From: Alphaproteobacteria bacterium
Lineage (GTDB): Bacteria; Pseudomonadota; Alphaproteobacteria; UBA828
Assembly (NCBI GenBank): GCA_011523425.1
Contig: WTGU01000111.1
Coordinates: 1-41,234 of the forward strand
DNA length: 41,234 nucleotides
Reading direction: 5' to 3'
The position numbers were made by a program, and so were the translations under genes. Positions 23,239 through 32,571 of this stretch are shown here, one piece after another (the first letter of the stretch is position 1; the number at the start of each line of letters is the position of its first letter). Below the pieces are notes generated by a model. The model saw only the letters and a program-made list of their open reading frames with translations. It made no database searches and was not told the DNA's origin.

Positions 23239-24771
23239 CTAGAGAGGGATGTTCCCGTGCTTCTTCCACGGGTTCTCCAGGCGCTTGGTGCGCAGCGTCT
23301 CGAAGGCGCGCGCCACGCGGGCGCGGGTGTCCTGCGGGCGAATCACGTCGTCGATGAAGCCGCGGCTGGCGGCGACGAAGGGGTTGGCGAAGGTGCGGCG
23401 GTATTCCTCGGTCTTCGCGTCGACGGCGGCCGGGTCGTCCAGCGAGCCGCGGAAGATGATCTCCACCGCTCCCTTCGGCCCCATCACCGCGATCTCCGCC
23501 GTGGGCCAGGCGTAGTTGAGGTCGCCGCGCAGGTGCTTGGACGCCATCACGTCGTAGGCGCCGCCATAAGCCTTGCGCGTGATGACGGTGACCTTGGGCA
23601 CCGTCGCCTCGGCGTAGGCGTAGAGCAGCTTGGAGCCATGGGTGATGATGCCGCCATACTCCTGGTCGGTGCCCGGCAGGAAGCCCGGTACGTCGACGAA
23701 GGTGAGCAGCGGTATGTTGAAGCAGTCGCAGAAGCGGACGAAGCGGCCCGCCTTGCGCGAGGATGCGATGTCGAGGCAGCCGGCGAGCACGGTCGGCTGG
23801 TTGGCGACGACGCCGACGGTGGTCCCGCCGATGCGCCCCATCCCGGTGATGATGTTCTGCGCGTAGGCCGGCTTCAGCTCGAAGAAATCGCCTTCGTCGA
23901 CGACCTTCGTGATCAACTCCCTCATGTCGTAGGGCATGTTGGGGTTGGCCGGTACCAGGCGGTCGAGGGAAGGCTCCGCGCGGGTCAGCGGGTCGGTGGC
24001 CGGCCAGGCGGGCGGCTGCTCGCGGTTGTTGGCGGGCAGGAAGTCGATGAAGCGCCTGGTCTCGGCCAGTGCGTCGACGTCATTGTCGAAGGCACGGTCG
24101 GCGACGCCGGAGCGGCCGGTGTGGGTGGTGGCACCGCCGAGCTCCTCGTGCGTCACCACCTCGTGCGTCACCGTCTTCACCACGTCCGGCCCGGTCACGA
24201 ACATGTAGGCGCTGTCGGAGACCATGAAGATCGCGTCGGTCATGGCCGGCGAATAGACCGCGCCGCCGGCGCACGGCCCCATGATCACCGAGACCTGCGG
24301 CACCACGCCCGACGCGAGCACGTTGCGCTGGAAGACCTCGGCATAGCCGGCGAGCGAGGCGACGCCCTCGTGGATGCGTGCGCCGCCGGAATCGTTGAGG
24401 CCCACCACCGGCGCGCCCACCCGCATGGCGTGGTCCATGATCTTGCAGATCTTCTCCGCGTGCGCCTCGCTGAGCGAGCCGCCGAACACGGTGAAGTCCT
24501 GGCTGAAGACGAAGACGAGCCTGCCGTTGACGGTGCCGCGCCCGGTGACCACGCCGTCGCCCGGCACGCGCTGCTCGGCCATGCCGAAGTCGGAGCTGCG
24601 GTGCTCGACGAACATGTCGTATTCCTCGAACGAATCGTCGTCGAGGAGCAGCTCCAGGCGCTCGCGGGCGGTCAGCTTGCCCTTCGCGTGCTGCCGTTCG
24701 ATCCGCGCCTCGCCGCCGCCCAGCCGGGCGCGGGTGCGGCGCTCTTCGAGCGTGCGCAGGATGTCGTCCAT
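23239..24771 (-). CDS. pccB: propionyl-CoA carboxylase beta subunit (carboxyltransferase)
   Basis: 510 residues, exactly the normal PccB length from ATG 24771, which has GGGAGG upstream; the in-frame ATG at 24813 would add 14 residues without a good ribosome site. Crotonase-fold halves carry the oxyanion glycines: [33 protein letters not shown] and, in the second half, [17 protein letters not shown] and [18 protein letters not shown]. The DVPGFLPG and SKHLRGD wording is typical of propionyl-CoA carboxylase; the Asp/Ile switch for chain length is not mapped with certainty. It works with PccA in odd-chain and branched-chain breakdown. Confidence 0.93.
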   Translation of the reverse strand: MDDILRTLEERRTRARLGGGEARIERQHAKGKLTARERLELLLDDDSFEEYDMFVEHRSSDFGMAEQRVPGDGVVTGRGTVNGRLVFVFSQDFTVFGGSLSEAHAEKICKIMDHAMRVGAPVVGLNDSGGARIHEGVASLAGYAEVFQRNVLASGVVPQVSVIMGPCAGGAVYSPAMTDAIFMVSDSAYMFVTGPDVVKTVTHEVVTHEELGGATTHTGRSGVADRAFDNDVDALAETRRFIDFLPANNREQPPAWPATDPLTRAEPSLDRLVPANPNMPYDMRELITKVVDEGDFFELKPAYAQNIITGMGRIGGTTVGVVANQPTVLAGCLDIASSRKAGRFVRFCDCFNIPLLTFVDVPGFLPGTDQEYGGIITHGSKLLYAYAEATVPKVTVITRKAYGGAYDVMASKHLRGDLNYAWPTAEIAVMGPKGAVEIIFRGSLDDPAAVDAKTEEYRRTFANPFVAASRGFIDDVIRPQDTRARVARAFETLRTKRLENPWKKHGNIPL

Positions 24772-24986
24772 CGCCTCCCTTCCCGGCGACGCGAGGAATT
24801 GCGCTGTCGCCACCCGCTCTTAGCACGAAATGCCCCGACCGGGCGACCGAGGGCTTTCGGAATAGCAAGCGTAAGGAGCACCGGGCCGCCAGGCCTGGAC
24901 GGCGCGACTGCGCCGCGCGCCGATAGGCGCGAAAGCCAAGCGAGCGGAGCGAGCGCCCGGCGATTGAGGGAAATGAAGAATTGCTA

Positions 24987-25697
24987 TCAGGCGGCGAGTA
25001 GGCGGAAGAGGCGCGCCGCGCTGGCGGCGTCTTGCGCCACCCTGCGGCAACGGGCGGCGAGCTCCTCGTCCTCGCCCCAGCGCTCCATCTGGTAGCGCTC
25101 GTCGACCAGCGAGGCGTCGGCGGCGGCGGCGGCATCGAGCCGGCCATCGCGCAAGCCGAGCGCGATCACCAGCGAGCCGAAGCTCCGGGTGACCAGGCTC
25201 AGCCCGGCGAGGGCGAAGTCCTCTTCCGCCTCGACCGCATCGCGAAACGCGGCCAGCGCAGCCGGCGGCTGCGCGATGGGGGTGATCGACGTCGTGACCG
25301 CGAGGCGGGCGCCGTAGCGTTCGTCCGCCCAGGCCACCAGCGGCTGCCAGGCGTCGGCCTGGCGGCGGGCGAGCGCCGGCGGCTCGTCGGTGCGATAGCA
25401 GATCAGATCGGTCTCGGCGTAGGAACTCACCTCGGCGACGGTCTCCGCTCGCCGCTCGGGCACCAGGTCGAGCGCGGTGCAGGCGAGGCGGGTGAGCGGC
25501 ATGGTCGCGTGCTCGATGGTCTCTCCCTGCGCCGCCCACTCCTCAGCCAACGCATCGGCGAGAGCGGCGCCCGGCAGCGCCAGCGGCCGGCCCGCAGGCG
25601 TGCGCACGGGCTTGCCGTCGAGCGCGATGCCGTGCCCGTCGTCGGCCTCCGTCGCCGCCGCGTTCTCGTAGAAGCGTTTCGGCCCGGCCGCGCTCAC
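24987..25697 (-). CDS. ATP12 family F1-ATPase assembly chaperone
   Basis: 236 residues. ATP12 signature: RFYENAAATEADDGHGIALD with GKPVRTPAG (about 8-36), EEWAAQGETIEH and MPLTRLACTALD in the middle, and SLVTRSFGSLVIALGL near residue 170. In mitochondria and alphaproteobacteria the protein binds the F1 alpha subunit before assembly, so it is a good marker for the lineage. GTG 25697 is chosen because it overlaps the stop of the pseudouridine synthase gene (GTGA); longer reading upstream lies in that gene's other frame. Last of a chain of overlapping genes. Confidence 0.9.
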   Translation of the reverse strand: MSAAGPKRFYENAAATEADDGHGIALDGKPVRTPAGRPLALPGAALADALAEEWAAQGETIEHATMPLTRLACTALDLVPERRAETVAEVSSYAETDLICYRTDEPPALARRQADAWQPLVAWADERYGARLAVTTSITPIAQPPAALAAFRDAVEAEEDFALAGLSLVTRSFGSLVIALGLRDGRLDAAAAADASLVDERYQMERWGEDEELAARCRRVAQDAASAARLFRLLAA

Positions 25698-26695
25698 GGC
25701 GCGTCCGCGAAGGGGGCGAACTCGTCGCCGCCCGGCGCCGGGTCGAACCCAAGAAAGCGCCACGCGGCGGCCATGTGCGGCGGCAGCGGTGCGGTGAGCA
25801 CCAGCGGCGCCTTGCCCGCCCGCGGCAACGCCAGCGCCCGGGCGTGGAGGTGCAGGCGCGGCTCGAAGCCGGCGGGGAATGCCGCCTCGCCGCCATACTT
25901 GCCGTCGCCGACGACGGCGTGGCCGAAGACCTGGGCCGTATGTGCGCGGAGCTGGTGCGTGCGGCCGGTGCGCGGCATGAGCGCGAGCCACGCGAGCCGG
26001 CGGCCGGCGGCCTCGATGAGCGCATAGTCGGTCACCGCGCGCAGGCCCTCCTCGGCGGTCGCCACCATGCGCTCGCCTGCGCCTGTTTCGCGCTTGGCGA
26101 GTGCAGCGTCGATCCGCCCCTGTGCCGGCTTCGGCACGCCGGCGACGAGCGCCCAGTAGAGCTTCTGCAGCCGGCGGGAGCGGAAGAGGGCGGCGAGATC
26201 CCGCGCCGCCTTCGCGTGACGGGCGAGGAGCAGGACACCGCTGGTGTCGCGGTCGAGCCGGTGGACGAGGCGGGGCGTCTCGTCCGCCTCAAAGCGGAGC
26301 GCGGCGAGCATCACGTCGAGGTGGCGGCGGACCCGGCTTCCGCCCTGCACGGGCAGGCCGGGCGGTTTGTTGAGAGCGATCAGGTCGGCGTCGCGGTAGA
26401 TGACCGCCGCCTGCACCATGGCGGCGTCGGCCTCGTCCACCGGCGGGCTGGGCCTGGGGGCGCGGCCTTCGCCGTCCTCTCCGAGACCGGGGAGCGGCGG
26501 CACGCGGACCCGGTCACCCGCGGCGAGCCTGGTGCCGGCCCGCGCACGGCTGCCGTTCACCCGGATCTGGCCGGTGCGCAGCAGCTTCTCCAGCCGGCCG
26601 TGGCCAAGGCCGGGATAGTGCCGCCTGAACCAGCGGTCGAGGCGCTGGTCGCCGTCCTCGGGTCCGATCTCCCGCGTGGCGACGCCACTCACCAT
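25694..26695 (-). CDS. RluA-family pseudouridine synthase (RluC/RluD type)
   Basis: 333 residues: an S4 RNA-binding domain (about 16-65, with RLEKLLRTGQIRVNGSRA) and the RluA catalytic domain with HRLDRDTSGVLLLA, where Asp148 is the catalytic residue. PRTGRTHQLRAH near residue 240 is the second family motif. The S4 domain and length favour RluC or RluD, which modify 23S rRNA, but the exact target is not decided here. ATG 26695 shares one base with the crcB stop; its own stop overlaps atp12 by four bases. Confidence 0.92.
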   Translation of the reverse strand: MVSGVATREIGPEDGDQRLDRWFRRHYPGLGHGRLEKLLRTGQIRVNGSRARAGTRLAAGDRVRVPPLPGLGEDGEGRAPRPSPPVDEADAAMVQAAVIYRDADLIALNKPPGLPVQGGSRVRRHLDVMLAALRFEADETPRLVHRLDRDTSGVLLLARHAKAARDLAALFRSRRLQKLYWALVAGVPKPAQGRIDAALAKRETGAGERMVATAEEGLRAVTDYALIEAAGRRLAWLALMPRTGRTHQLRAHTAQVFGHAVVGDGKYGGEAAFPAGFEPRLHLHARALALPRAGKAPLVLTAPLPPHMAAAWRFLGFDPAPGGDEFAPFADAP

Positions 26696-27084
26696 CAGAG
26701 CACTCCGCGCACCAGCCGGAGGCCGAGGTAGAAGCCGCCGACCGAGAGCACGACCGAGAGCACGATGTAGAGCAGCGCCCGGCCGATATCGCCCCGCTCC
26801 AGCATCGCGATGGTGTCGGCCGAGAAGGCGGAGAAGGTGGTGAAGCCGCCGAGCAGCCCGACGAAGAGGAAGCGCTGCAGCACCGTGCCCACGTCGAAGG
26901 AGGTCGCCAGCCCCTGTACCAGCGCGCCGAGGACGAAGGAGCCAGCGACGTTCACCGTCAGCGTGCCGTAGGGGAAGCCCGTGCCGATGAGCGAGGTGAG
27001 CCAGCGCTCGGCGTAGCCGATGACGTAGTAGCGACCGACCGAGCCGAGCGCGCCCCCCAGCGCGATGGCAAGCGCGATCTTCAC
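26695..27084 (-). CDS. crcB: fluoride channel CrcB (Fluc)
   Basis: 129 residues and four membrane segments. Family motifs are GGALGSVGRY (10-19), GTLTVNVAGSF (40-50) and GLLGGFTTFSAF (76-87), which hold the Asn and the Phe/Thr/Ser residues of the fluoride pore. Works as a dual-topology dimer exporting fluoride. GTG 27084 overlaps the stop of rarA by four bases. No fluoride riboswitch can fit since the gene lies inside a coupled chain. Confidence 0.94.
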   Translation of the reverse strand: MKIALAIALGGALGSVGRYYVIGYAERWLTSLIGTGFPYGTLTVNVAGSFVLGALVQGLATSFDVGTVLQRFLFVGLLGGFTTFSAFSADTIAMLERGDIGRALLYIVLSVVLSVGGFYLGLRLVRGVL

Positions 27085-28418
27085 GGCTCGTCCTCCGCCT
27101 CGTCCGCGTCCCCTGTGCCGCCCGCCGCTTCGCGCAGCTTCTGCCAGTAGGCGAGGCGCTTCCGCACCTCGCGCTCGAAGCCCCGCTCGCGCGGCTCGTA
27201 GAAGGTCTGCCGCGCCATCCCGTCCGGGAAATAGTCCTGCGCGGAAAAGCCCTCCTCGGTGTCGTGGTCGTAGACATAGCCCTCGCCGTAGCCGAGGTCC
27301 TTCATCAGCCGCGTCGGCGCGTTGAGGATGTGCTTGGGCGGCATGAGCGAGCCGGTTTCGCGGGCGGCCCCCATGGCGTGGGAGAGCGCGCGGTAGCTCG
27401 CGTTCGACTTGGCGGCGGTGCCGAGATAGATCACGGTCTGAGCGATGGCGAGCTCGCCTTCCGGCGAGCCCAGCCGCTCGTAGGCCTCCCAGCCGGCGAG
27501 CGCCTGCGGCAGCGCGTCGGGGTCGGCCAGGCCCACGTCCTCGACCGCGAAGCGCACCAGGCGCCGGGCGATGTAGCGGGGATCCTCGCCGCCGGCGAGC
27601 ATGCGCGCGAGCCAGTAGAGCGCGGCATCGGTGTCGGAGCCCCTGAGCGACTTGTGCAGCGCCGAGATCAGGTTGAAGTGGCCTTCCTGCGACTTGTCGT
27701 AGAGCGGCGCGCGGCGTTGCACCGTCTCCATCAGCTGGGGCACGTCGAGGGGCGCCGTGGTGCCGGCGGCGAAGAGGGCCTCCGCCAGGTTGATGAGTGA
27801 GCGGCCGTCGCCGTCCGCCATGGCGCGCAGCATGGGGCGGGCGTCTTCGGCGAGCGGCAGCGTGCGGCCCTCCGCCACCTCGGCGCGGGCGAGCAGGGTC
27901 TCCAGCGCGCCATCGTCCAGCCGGTTCAGCACCAGCACCGCGCAGCGCGAAAGCAGCGCGCCGTTGAGCTCGAAGGAGGGGTTCTCGGTGGTGGCGCCGA
28001 CGAGGGTGACGGTGCCGTCCTCCACAACCGGCAGGAAGGCATCCTGCTGGGCCCGGTTGAAGCGGTGGATCTCGTCGACGAAGAGCAGCGTGCCGACGCC
28101 GCCCGCGCGGCGGGAGCGGGCGTCCGCGAAGACCTCGCGCAGCTCCGCGACGCCGGAGAAGACCGCGCTCAGCGGCGCGAACAGCATGTCCGTGTGATCC
28201 GCCAACAGGCGGGCGATGGTGGTCTTGCCGCAGCCCGGCGGGCCCCAGAGGATGGTGGAGGCCAGCGCGCCGCTCGCCACCATCCGACCCAGCGGGCCGT
28301 CCGCGCGGAGCAGGTGGTCCTGCCCCACCACCTCGTCCAGCGCCTGCGGCCGCAGTCGGTCGGCGAGTGGCCGCGGCGCGTCGCCTTCGAACAGGCTCGG
28401 CGCGTCCTGCCGCGTCAT
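27081..28418 (-). CDS. rarA: replication-associated recombination protein A (RarA/MgsA)
   Basis: 445 residues, AAA+ clamp-loader-like ATPase that acts at stalled forks. Walker [10 protein letters not shown] (59-67), Walker [12 protein letters not shown] (about 110-120), sensor 1 [14 protein letters not shown], Arg finger region LLSRC. The C-terminal tetramerisation part has the typical [34 protein letters not shown] and SNASYRAL words. ATG 28418 overlaps the upstream phosphatase gene by four bases. Confidence 0.95.
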   Translation of the reverse strand: MTRQDAPSLFEGDAPRPLADRLRPQALDEVVGQDHLLRADGPLGRMVASGALASTILWGPPGCGKTTIARLLADHTDMLFAPLSAVFSGVAELREVFADARSRRAGGVGTLLFVDEIHRFNRAQQDAFLPVVEDGTVTLVGATTENPSFELNGALLSRCAVLVLNRLDDGALETLLARAEVAEGRTLPLAEDARPMLRAMADGDGRSLINLAEALFAAGTTAPLDVPQLMETVQRRAPLYDKSQEGHFNLISALHKSLRGSDTDAALYWLARMLAGGEDPRYIARRLVRFAVEDVGLADPDALPQALAGWEAYERLGSPEGELAIAQTVIYLGTAAKSNASYRALSHAMGAARETGSLMPPKHILNAPTRLMKDLGYGEGYVYDHDTEEGFSAQDYFPDGMARQTFYEPRERGFEREVRKRLAYWQKLREAAGGTGDADEAEDEP

Positions 28419-29047
28419 GGCGCCGGCAGATTGACCGCCGCCACCCGCCAGGCACCGCCTCGCGCGGGTCCGTCCACGTGGTCGATGCGGGTGATCGAGA
28501 GATTGTCGATGCTGAAGGCGAGCGCGCGCTCCGGATCGAGGCCGAGCGCCAGCGCGAGCGCGGCGCGGATCGAGCCGCCGTGGGCCACCGCGACGATGTC
28601 CGCGCCGGCGTGCTGCGCGGTGCGGCGGTCGACGGCGGCAGCGACCCGCTCCATCACCGTGACGAAGCTCTCGCCTTCCGGCGGCGTGATGTGGGCCGGC
28701 GCGACCCAGAACTTGTGCGCAAGCCCGTGCCCCCGCTCGCTGGCCACCTCGCTCCAGGTGAGCCCGTGCCAGGCGCCGAAATCCTGCTCGTCCAGGTCCG
28801 CCTCGACGAACCGCTCCGGCACCGCATGGCCCGCGTCGGCGATCGCGTCGGCGGTCTGCTGGGTGCGGAGCAGGTTGCTGGTGAGCCATACGGCGCCCTC
28901 CGGCAGCGCCCGGGCCAGCGCGTCGAAGCGCACCCGCTCGCTTGTGTTGGCAGGCACGTCGGTGCGGCCGTAGAGCCGGCCTCCGTGGTCGGTGACGGGT
29001 GCATGGCGCACCCACCACCACCGGGTCACGATCGTGTCGTTTGTCAT
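28415..29047 (-). CDS. cobC: histidine phosphatase, probable alpha-ribazole phosphatase
   Basis: 210 residues of the histidine phosphatase family: WWWVRHAPV with Arg14-His15 as phospho-acceptor motif, GGRLYGRTDVPA as in CobC-type enzymes, SNLLRTQQTADAI, a Glu region DFGAWHGLTWSEV and the second His in AVAHGGSIRAAL. Directly beside cobS and near cobT, so removal of phosphate from alpha-ribazole-5'-phosphate (or cobalamin-5'-phosphate) is the most likely job; sequence alone cannot exclude a general phosphatase. Overlaps both neighbours by four bases. Confidence 0.85.
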   Translation of the reverse strand: MTNDTIVTRWWWVRHAPVTDHGGRLYGRTDVPANTSERVRFDALARALPEGAVWLTSNLLRTQQTADAIADAGHAVPERFVEADLDEQDFGAWHGLTWSEVASERGHGLAHKFWVAPAHITPPEGESFVTVMERVAAAVDRRTAQHAGADIVAVAHGGSIRAALALALGLDPERALAFSIDNLSITRIDHVDGPARGGAWRVAAVNLPAP

Positions 29048-29850
29048 CGAACCGCCGCGAGGGTGAGAAGGAACAGGACTTCCGAGATCTGCTGCACGCC
29101 GCCGAGCACGTCGCCGGTGTGGCCGCCTACCTGGCGCTCGGCGAGCCAGGCGAGGCTGGCGGTCCCGAGGCCCGCGATGAGGAAGGCGACCAGCCCGCTC
29201 CAGGTGAGCAGGCCCACGGCCAGCACCGCCGCGAGCGCGAGGCCGGTCCACACGTGGCTGTCCGGCGGCCGGCCTGCGTCGGCGGCGAGGCCCTCGCTCC
29301 GCGCAGGCCCGAGCCACAGCATGACCGCCGGCATGGCGGCGCGCGATGCGCCCGCGGCGGCGACCATGGCGGCGATCACCAGGCCGGTTTCCTCGAGGTC
29401 GGCGATCGCGCCCACCTTGGCCGCCAGCACCACCACCAGCGCGATCACGCCGTAGGCGCCGATGCGGCTGTCCCGCATGATGGCGAGCTTGCGCTCCGCC
29501 GTGCTGCCGCCGCCGAAGCCGTCGGCCATGTCGGCGAGGCCGTCCTCGTGCAGCGCGCCGGTGACGAGCGCGCCGACGCCGACGGCGAGCACCGCCGCCA
29601 CGATGTCGGGCAGGTCGATTCCGGCGGCGATGGCGTAGGCGATCCCCGCGGCGAGCCCGATCAGCCCGCCGACGACGGGGAAGGCGCGGACGGCGCGTCC
29701 CAGCGGAGGTCCGTCAGCCGCCGGTCGCGCCGCCTTCAGCGGCACCCGCGTGAGGAAGAGAAGGGCGGCGCGAAGGTCGCTCCACCAGGCGCGCGCCGCA
29801 CGGTACGCCGCCCGTTGGAGGGGAGCCTCGTCGCCGTCGTCGTAGCGCAT
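29044..29850 (-). CDS. cobS: adenosylcobinamide-GDP ribazoletransferase (CobS/CobV)
   Basis: 268 residues with about six membrane segments. The metal and substrate site is HEDGLADMADGFGGG followed by ERKLAIMRDSRIGAYG, the strongest fingerprint of this family. RAALLFLTRVPL near residue 25 is the normal first helix. It joins adenosylcobinamide-GDP with alpha-ribazole in the membrane. ATG 29850 is chosen; reading further upstream crosses into the cobT side and gives Arg/Pro-rich sequence. Divergent from cobT with 122 bases between starts. Confidence 0.94.
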   Translation of the reverse strand: MRYDDGDEAPLQRAAYRAARAWWSDLRAALLFLTRVPLKAARPAADGPPLGRAVRAFPVVGGLIGLAAGIAYAIAAGIDLPDIVAAVLAVGVGALVTGALHEDGLADMADGFGGGSTAERKLAIMRDSRIGAYGVIALVVVLAAKVGAIADLEETGLVIAAMVAAAGASRAAMPAVMLWLGPARSEGLAADAGRPPDSHVWTGLALAAVLAVGLLTWSGLVAFLIAGLGTASLAWLAERQVGGHTGDVLGGVQQISEVLFLLTLAAVR

Positions 29851-29972
29851 CACCACCCTTGCCCGAGCCGTGCGAGCCCGGCATCCTCCCTCAGCCTTAT
29901 AGGCTAGGGCGCCGCCCGCGCCAAGAATGCCGGGCGGGTGCCGTCTCGCGCCACCGCGTGCAAAGATCCGCC

Positions 29973-31001
29973 ATGCCAGATCATCTTCCGCTCGGCTCGT
30001 TGAGCGCCTTTCGTGCATGCATCGCCGCCATGCCGGGCCCGGACGAGGCGGCGGCGGACCGCGCGCGCGCACGCGATGCGACCCTCACCAAGCCGGCCGG
30101 CGCGCTCGGCCGACTCGAGGCGCTGGCGCGCTGGACCGCCGCCTGGCAGGGGCGCCACCCGCCGCGTGCAGATCGCATCCGGATCGCGGTGTTCGCCGGC
30201 AATCACGGGGTGGCCGCGCGCGGCGTCTCCGCCTATCCCGCGGCAGTCACCGCGCAGATGGTGGCCAACTTCGAGGCCGGCGGGGCGGCGATCAACCAGC
30301 TCTGCGATGTGCTGGGCGCCGAGCTGACGGTGGTCCCTCTCGAGCTGGACCGGCCGACCGCCGACATGACCGAGGCACCGGCGATGGACCAGGCCGGCTG
30401 CGTCGCTGCGCTGGAGACCGGCTTGGCGGCGGTCGACGAGGGCGCGGACCTGCTCTGTCTCGGCGAGATGGGAATCGGCAACACCACGGCTGCGGCGGCG
30501 CTCGCGGCGGCGCTCTTCGGCGGCGACGGCGCCTCCTGGGTGGGCCCCGGCACCGGCGTCGACCGCGAGGGGCTTGCGCGCAAGGCGGCGACGGTGGACG
30601 CGGCGCTGGAGCGGCATCCCGAGGCGCGCCGCGATCCTCTGGCCGCTCTCGCCTGCCTGGGCGGCCGGGAGCTGGCGGCGATCGCGGGCGCCGTGGTTGC
30701 GGCCCGTCACCGCCGCGTGCCCGTGCTGCTCGACGGCTTCGCCTGCACCGCCGCCGCCGCGGTGGTGGCGCGCCTGCACGATGGCGGCCTCGACCACGCC
30801 CAGGTGGCCCACCGCTCGGCGGAACCCGGACACGGGCGGCTGCTCGATGCGCTGTCCCTGATCCCGCTCCTGGACCTCGACATGCGGCTCGGGGAGGCCT
30901 CCGGCGCCGCGCTCGCCGCTGCCTTGGTGCGCATGGCGGTGGCGGCTCACAACGGCATGGCGAGCTTTTCGGCCGCCGGCGTCAGCGGCCCCGCGGAATG
31001 A
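29973..31001 (+). CDS. cobT: nicotinate-nucleotide--dimethylbenzimidazole phosphoribosyltransferase (CobT)
   Basis: 342 residues of the CobT/CobU family, which makes alpha-ribazole phosphate from DMB and nicotinate mononucleotide. Landmarks: TKPAGALGRLEALA, VFAGNHGVAARGVSAYPAAVTAQMV, the GEMGIGNTTAAAALAAALFG nucleotide region, GTGVDREGLARK and LLDGFACTAAA. The C-terminal GMASFSAAGVS lacks the Glu seen in the GMATFAEAGVS form I recall from relatives. ATG 29973 fits the family start. It is convergent with the ABC-2 permease, with only three bases between stops. Confidence 0.93.
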   Translation: MPDHLPLGSLSAFRACIAAMPGPDEAAADRARARDATLTKPAGALGRLEALARWTAAWQGRHPPRADRIRIAVFAGNHGVAARGVSAYPAAVTAQMVANFEAGGAAINQLCDVLGAELTVVPLELDRPTADMTEAPAMDQAGCVAALETGLAAVDEGADLLCLGEMGIGNTTAAAALAAALFGGDGASWVGPGTGVDREGLARKAATVDAALERHPEARRDPLAALACLGGRELAAIAGAVVAARHRRVPVLLDGFACTAAAAVVARLHDGGLDHAQVAHRSAEPGHGRLLDALSLIPLLDLDMRLGEASGAALAAALVRMAVAAHNGMASFSAAGVSGPAE

Positions 31002-31004
31002 GCG

Positions 31005-31823
31005 CTATTCCCCGATCTGGTGCAGCAGGCCGCGGATGCGGGCGCTGCGCAGGAAGCCGAGAAAGGTCGCGATGCCCGCCGCCATCCAGCCGACGTTGAG
31101 CAGGGTCGCGCGCATCATGTGGTCGCCGCTGAAGGTGCCGTCCACCAGGAGCGCACGCATGCCCTCGAAGACGTGGGCGGACGGCAGCACGGCGGCCACC
31201 GGCTCCAGCCAGTCGGGCAGGATCGAGAGCGGGTAGTAGACGCAGCTGAACGGCGCCAGCGCGAAGATCAGGAACCAGGCGAGACTCTCCGCGCCGAGAC
31301 CGAAGCGCAGCACCAGGCCGCACACGAAGAAGCCCACAGCCCAGCCCATCACGATCAGGTTGACGAAGAAGCCGATCAGCGCGAAGCCGAGATCGAAGAT
31401 CGAAAAGGCGTAGAGGAGGAAGGCGAAGCCGACCGCGCCCGTCATCCCGATCAGGGTGCGGATCAGGCTGATGAGCATGAGCGCGCAGATCAGCTCCCAG
31501 GGCCGCAGGGGGCTGGCGAAGAGGTGCCCCAGGTTGCGCGCCCACATCTCCTCCATGAACACCAGCGAAAGCCCGATCTGGCCGCGGAACATGACGTCCC
31601 AAAGAATGACTCCGGCGAGCAGGACTCCGACGGCCTGCGCCACCCACGAGCTGTGGGTGACGAGGAACTGGGTGACGAGGCCCCAGATAATCATCTGCAC
31701 CGTGGGCCAGTACATGAGCTCGAGAATGCGCGGCCAGGAGCGCCGCAGCAGGTATGTGTGGCGCAGCACCAGCGCGCCGATGCGCCGCGCCGATGCACGC
31801 CAGGGTGGGGTCCTAGCCCGCAT
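31005..31823 (-). CDS. ABC-2 type transporter permease
   Basis: 272 residues with six membrane segments after a short basic N-terminus (RRIGALVLRHTYLLRRSW). The wording LMYWPTVQMIIWGLVTQFL and SPLRPWELICALM, and the final PFSCVYYPLSILPDWLEP before LPSAHVFEGMRALL, fit the NodJ / ABC-2 export permease group. Its ATPase is probably the gene at 33589-34329, two genes upstream in the same direction, which is an unusual split. ATG 31823 sits in a TAGCCCGCATTTC word also seen at 14730-14742. Exported substrate unknown. Confidence 0.88.
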   Translation of the reverse strand: MRARTPPWRASARRIGALVLRHTYLLRRSWPRILELMYWPTVQMIIWGLVTQFLVTHSSWVAQAVGVLLAGVILWDVMFRGQIGLSLVFMEEMWARNLGHLFASPLRPWELICALMLISLIRTLIGMTGAVGFAFLLYAFSIFDLGFALIGFFVNLIVMGWAVGFFVCGLVLRFGLGAESLAWFLIFALAPFSCVYYPLSILPDWLEPVAAVLPSAHVFEGMRALLVDGTFSGDHMMRATLLNVGWMAAGIATFLGFLRSARIRGLLHQIGE

Positions 31824-31915
31824 TTCCCGCCACTGCCGACGCCACACGCGGTAGCCGGTGCTCAGATGGCATATAGGCCACTGTTCTGTCGTTGTAATTT
31901 GCCGGCCGCTTCTCG

Positions 31916-32503
31916 TCAGCGCAGCGGGATGTCGCTGCCCTCCTTCGACGCCTGGTACACGGACGAGAGCTCGTCGTAGAGGGCCCCGAGGCGGCGCACC
32001 CGCTCCTTCAGATCCTCGCTCCCGCTGCCAATGAGATCCTCGATGGAGCGGCTGCGCCAGAACGCGTTCTCGCGAGCGTAGTCTCCGTTCTCGATGCGGA
32101 AGACCTCGCTCAGGATCTTCAGGTCGTGGGGGATGTTGAAGGCGTCGCGGGTGTCCGCGTAGCCGAAGAGGTAGTGGAAGTTGTCGAACCCGGCCCAGGT
32201 GATCGCCGACAGGCATAGAGAGCAGGGCTCGTGGGTCGACAGGAACAGGCACTCCTCAGGGGCAGGGCGCGCTGGTCCGGGCAGCGCGAAGTACGCGTTC
32301 AGGGTCGCCACCTCCCCGTGGTACAGCGGATTCACGGTCTCCCGGTTGGTCCCGGCGATGACGAGCGCGAGGTCCGACTTGCGGAGGATCGCGCCGCCGA
32401 ACACCTTGTCGCCGCGCGCCACGCCCGCCCGCGTCAGCGGAACGATGTCATGCTCGATCACGTCCAGGAAGCGGGTGGCCAGCATGTGATCCGAATGAGT
32501 CAC
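31916..32503 (-). CDS. cytidine/deoxycytidylate-deaminase-fold nucleoside or base deaminase
   Basis: 195 residues from GTG 32503. Zinc deaminase motifs are present in order: YHGEVATLNA (His62, Glu64; the usual form is HAE) and HEPCSLCLSAITWAG (Cys94, Cys97). A long C-terminal tail of about 80 residues with YADTRDAFNIPHDLKILSEVF follows, longer than in guanine deaminase or TadA. Substrate could be a base, nucleoside or a related amino-heterocycle. An ATG at 32530 would add nine residues but has no ribosome site. Lies in the run with adenine deaminase and amidase genes. Confidence 0.82.
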   Translation of the reverse strand: MTHSDHMLATRFLDVIEHDIVPLTRAGVARGDKVFGGAILRKSDLALVIAGTNRETVNPLYHGEVATLNAYFALPGPARPAPEECLFLSTHEPCSLCLSAITWAGFDNFHYLFGYADTRDAFNIPHDLKILSEVFRIENGDYARENAFWRSRSIEDLIGSGSEDLKERVRRLGALYDELSSVYQASKEGSDIPLR

Positions 32504-32571
32504 GGTCCTAGTCCGGCAGGTGGGCGGCATCGATCGCGGCAGCTTCGTTCGGCATCCGGCCGCGGCGCGGC

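Noticed and set aside
21504-25095. Two very long plus-strand ORFs opposite pccA and pccB
   Set aside because: Typical mirror frames of biotin-enzyme genes in GC-rich DNA; repeated short Asp/Val/Gly/Arg words and no domain.
29851-29972. Cobalamin riboswitch between cobS and cobT
   Set aside because: Only 122 bases shared by two divergent genes; no B12-box wording seen and too little space for the full structure on either side.
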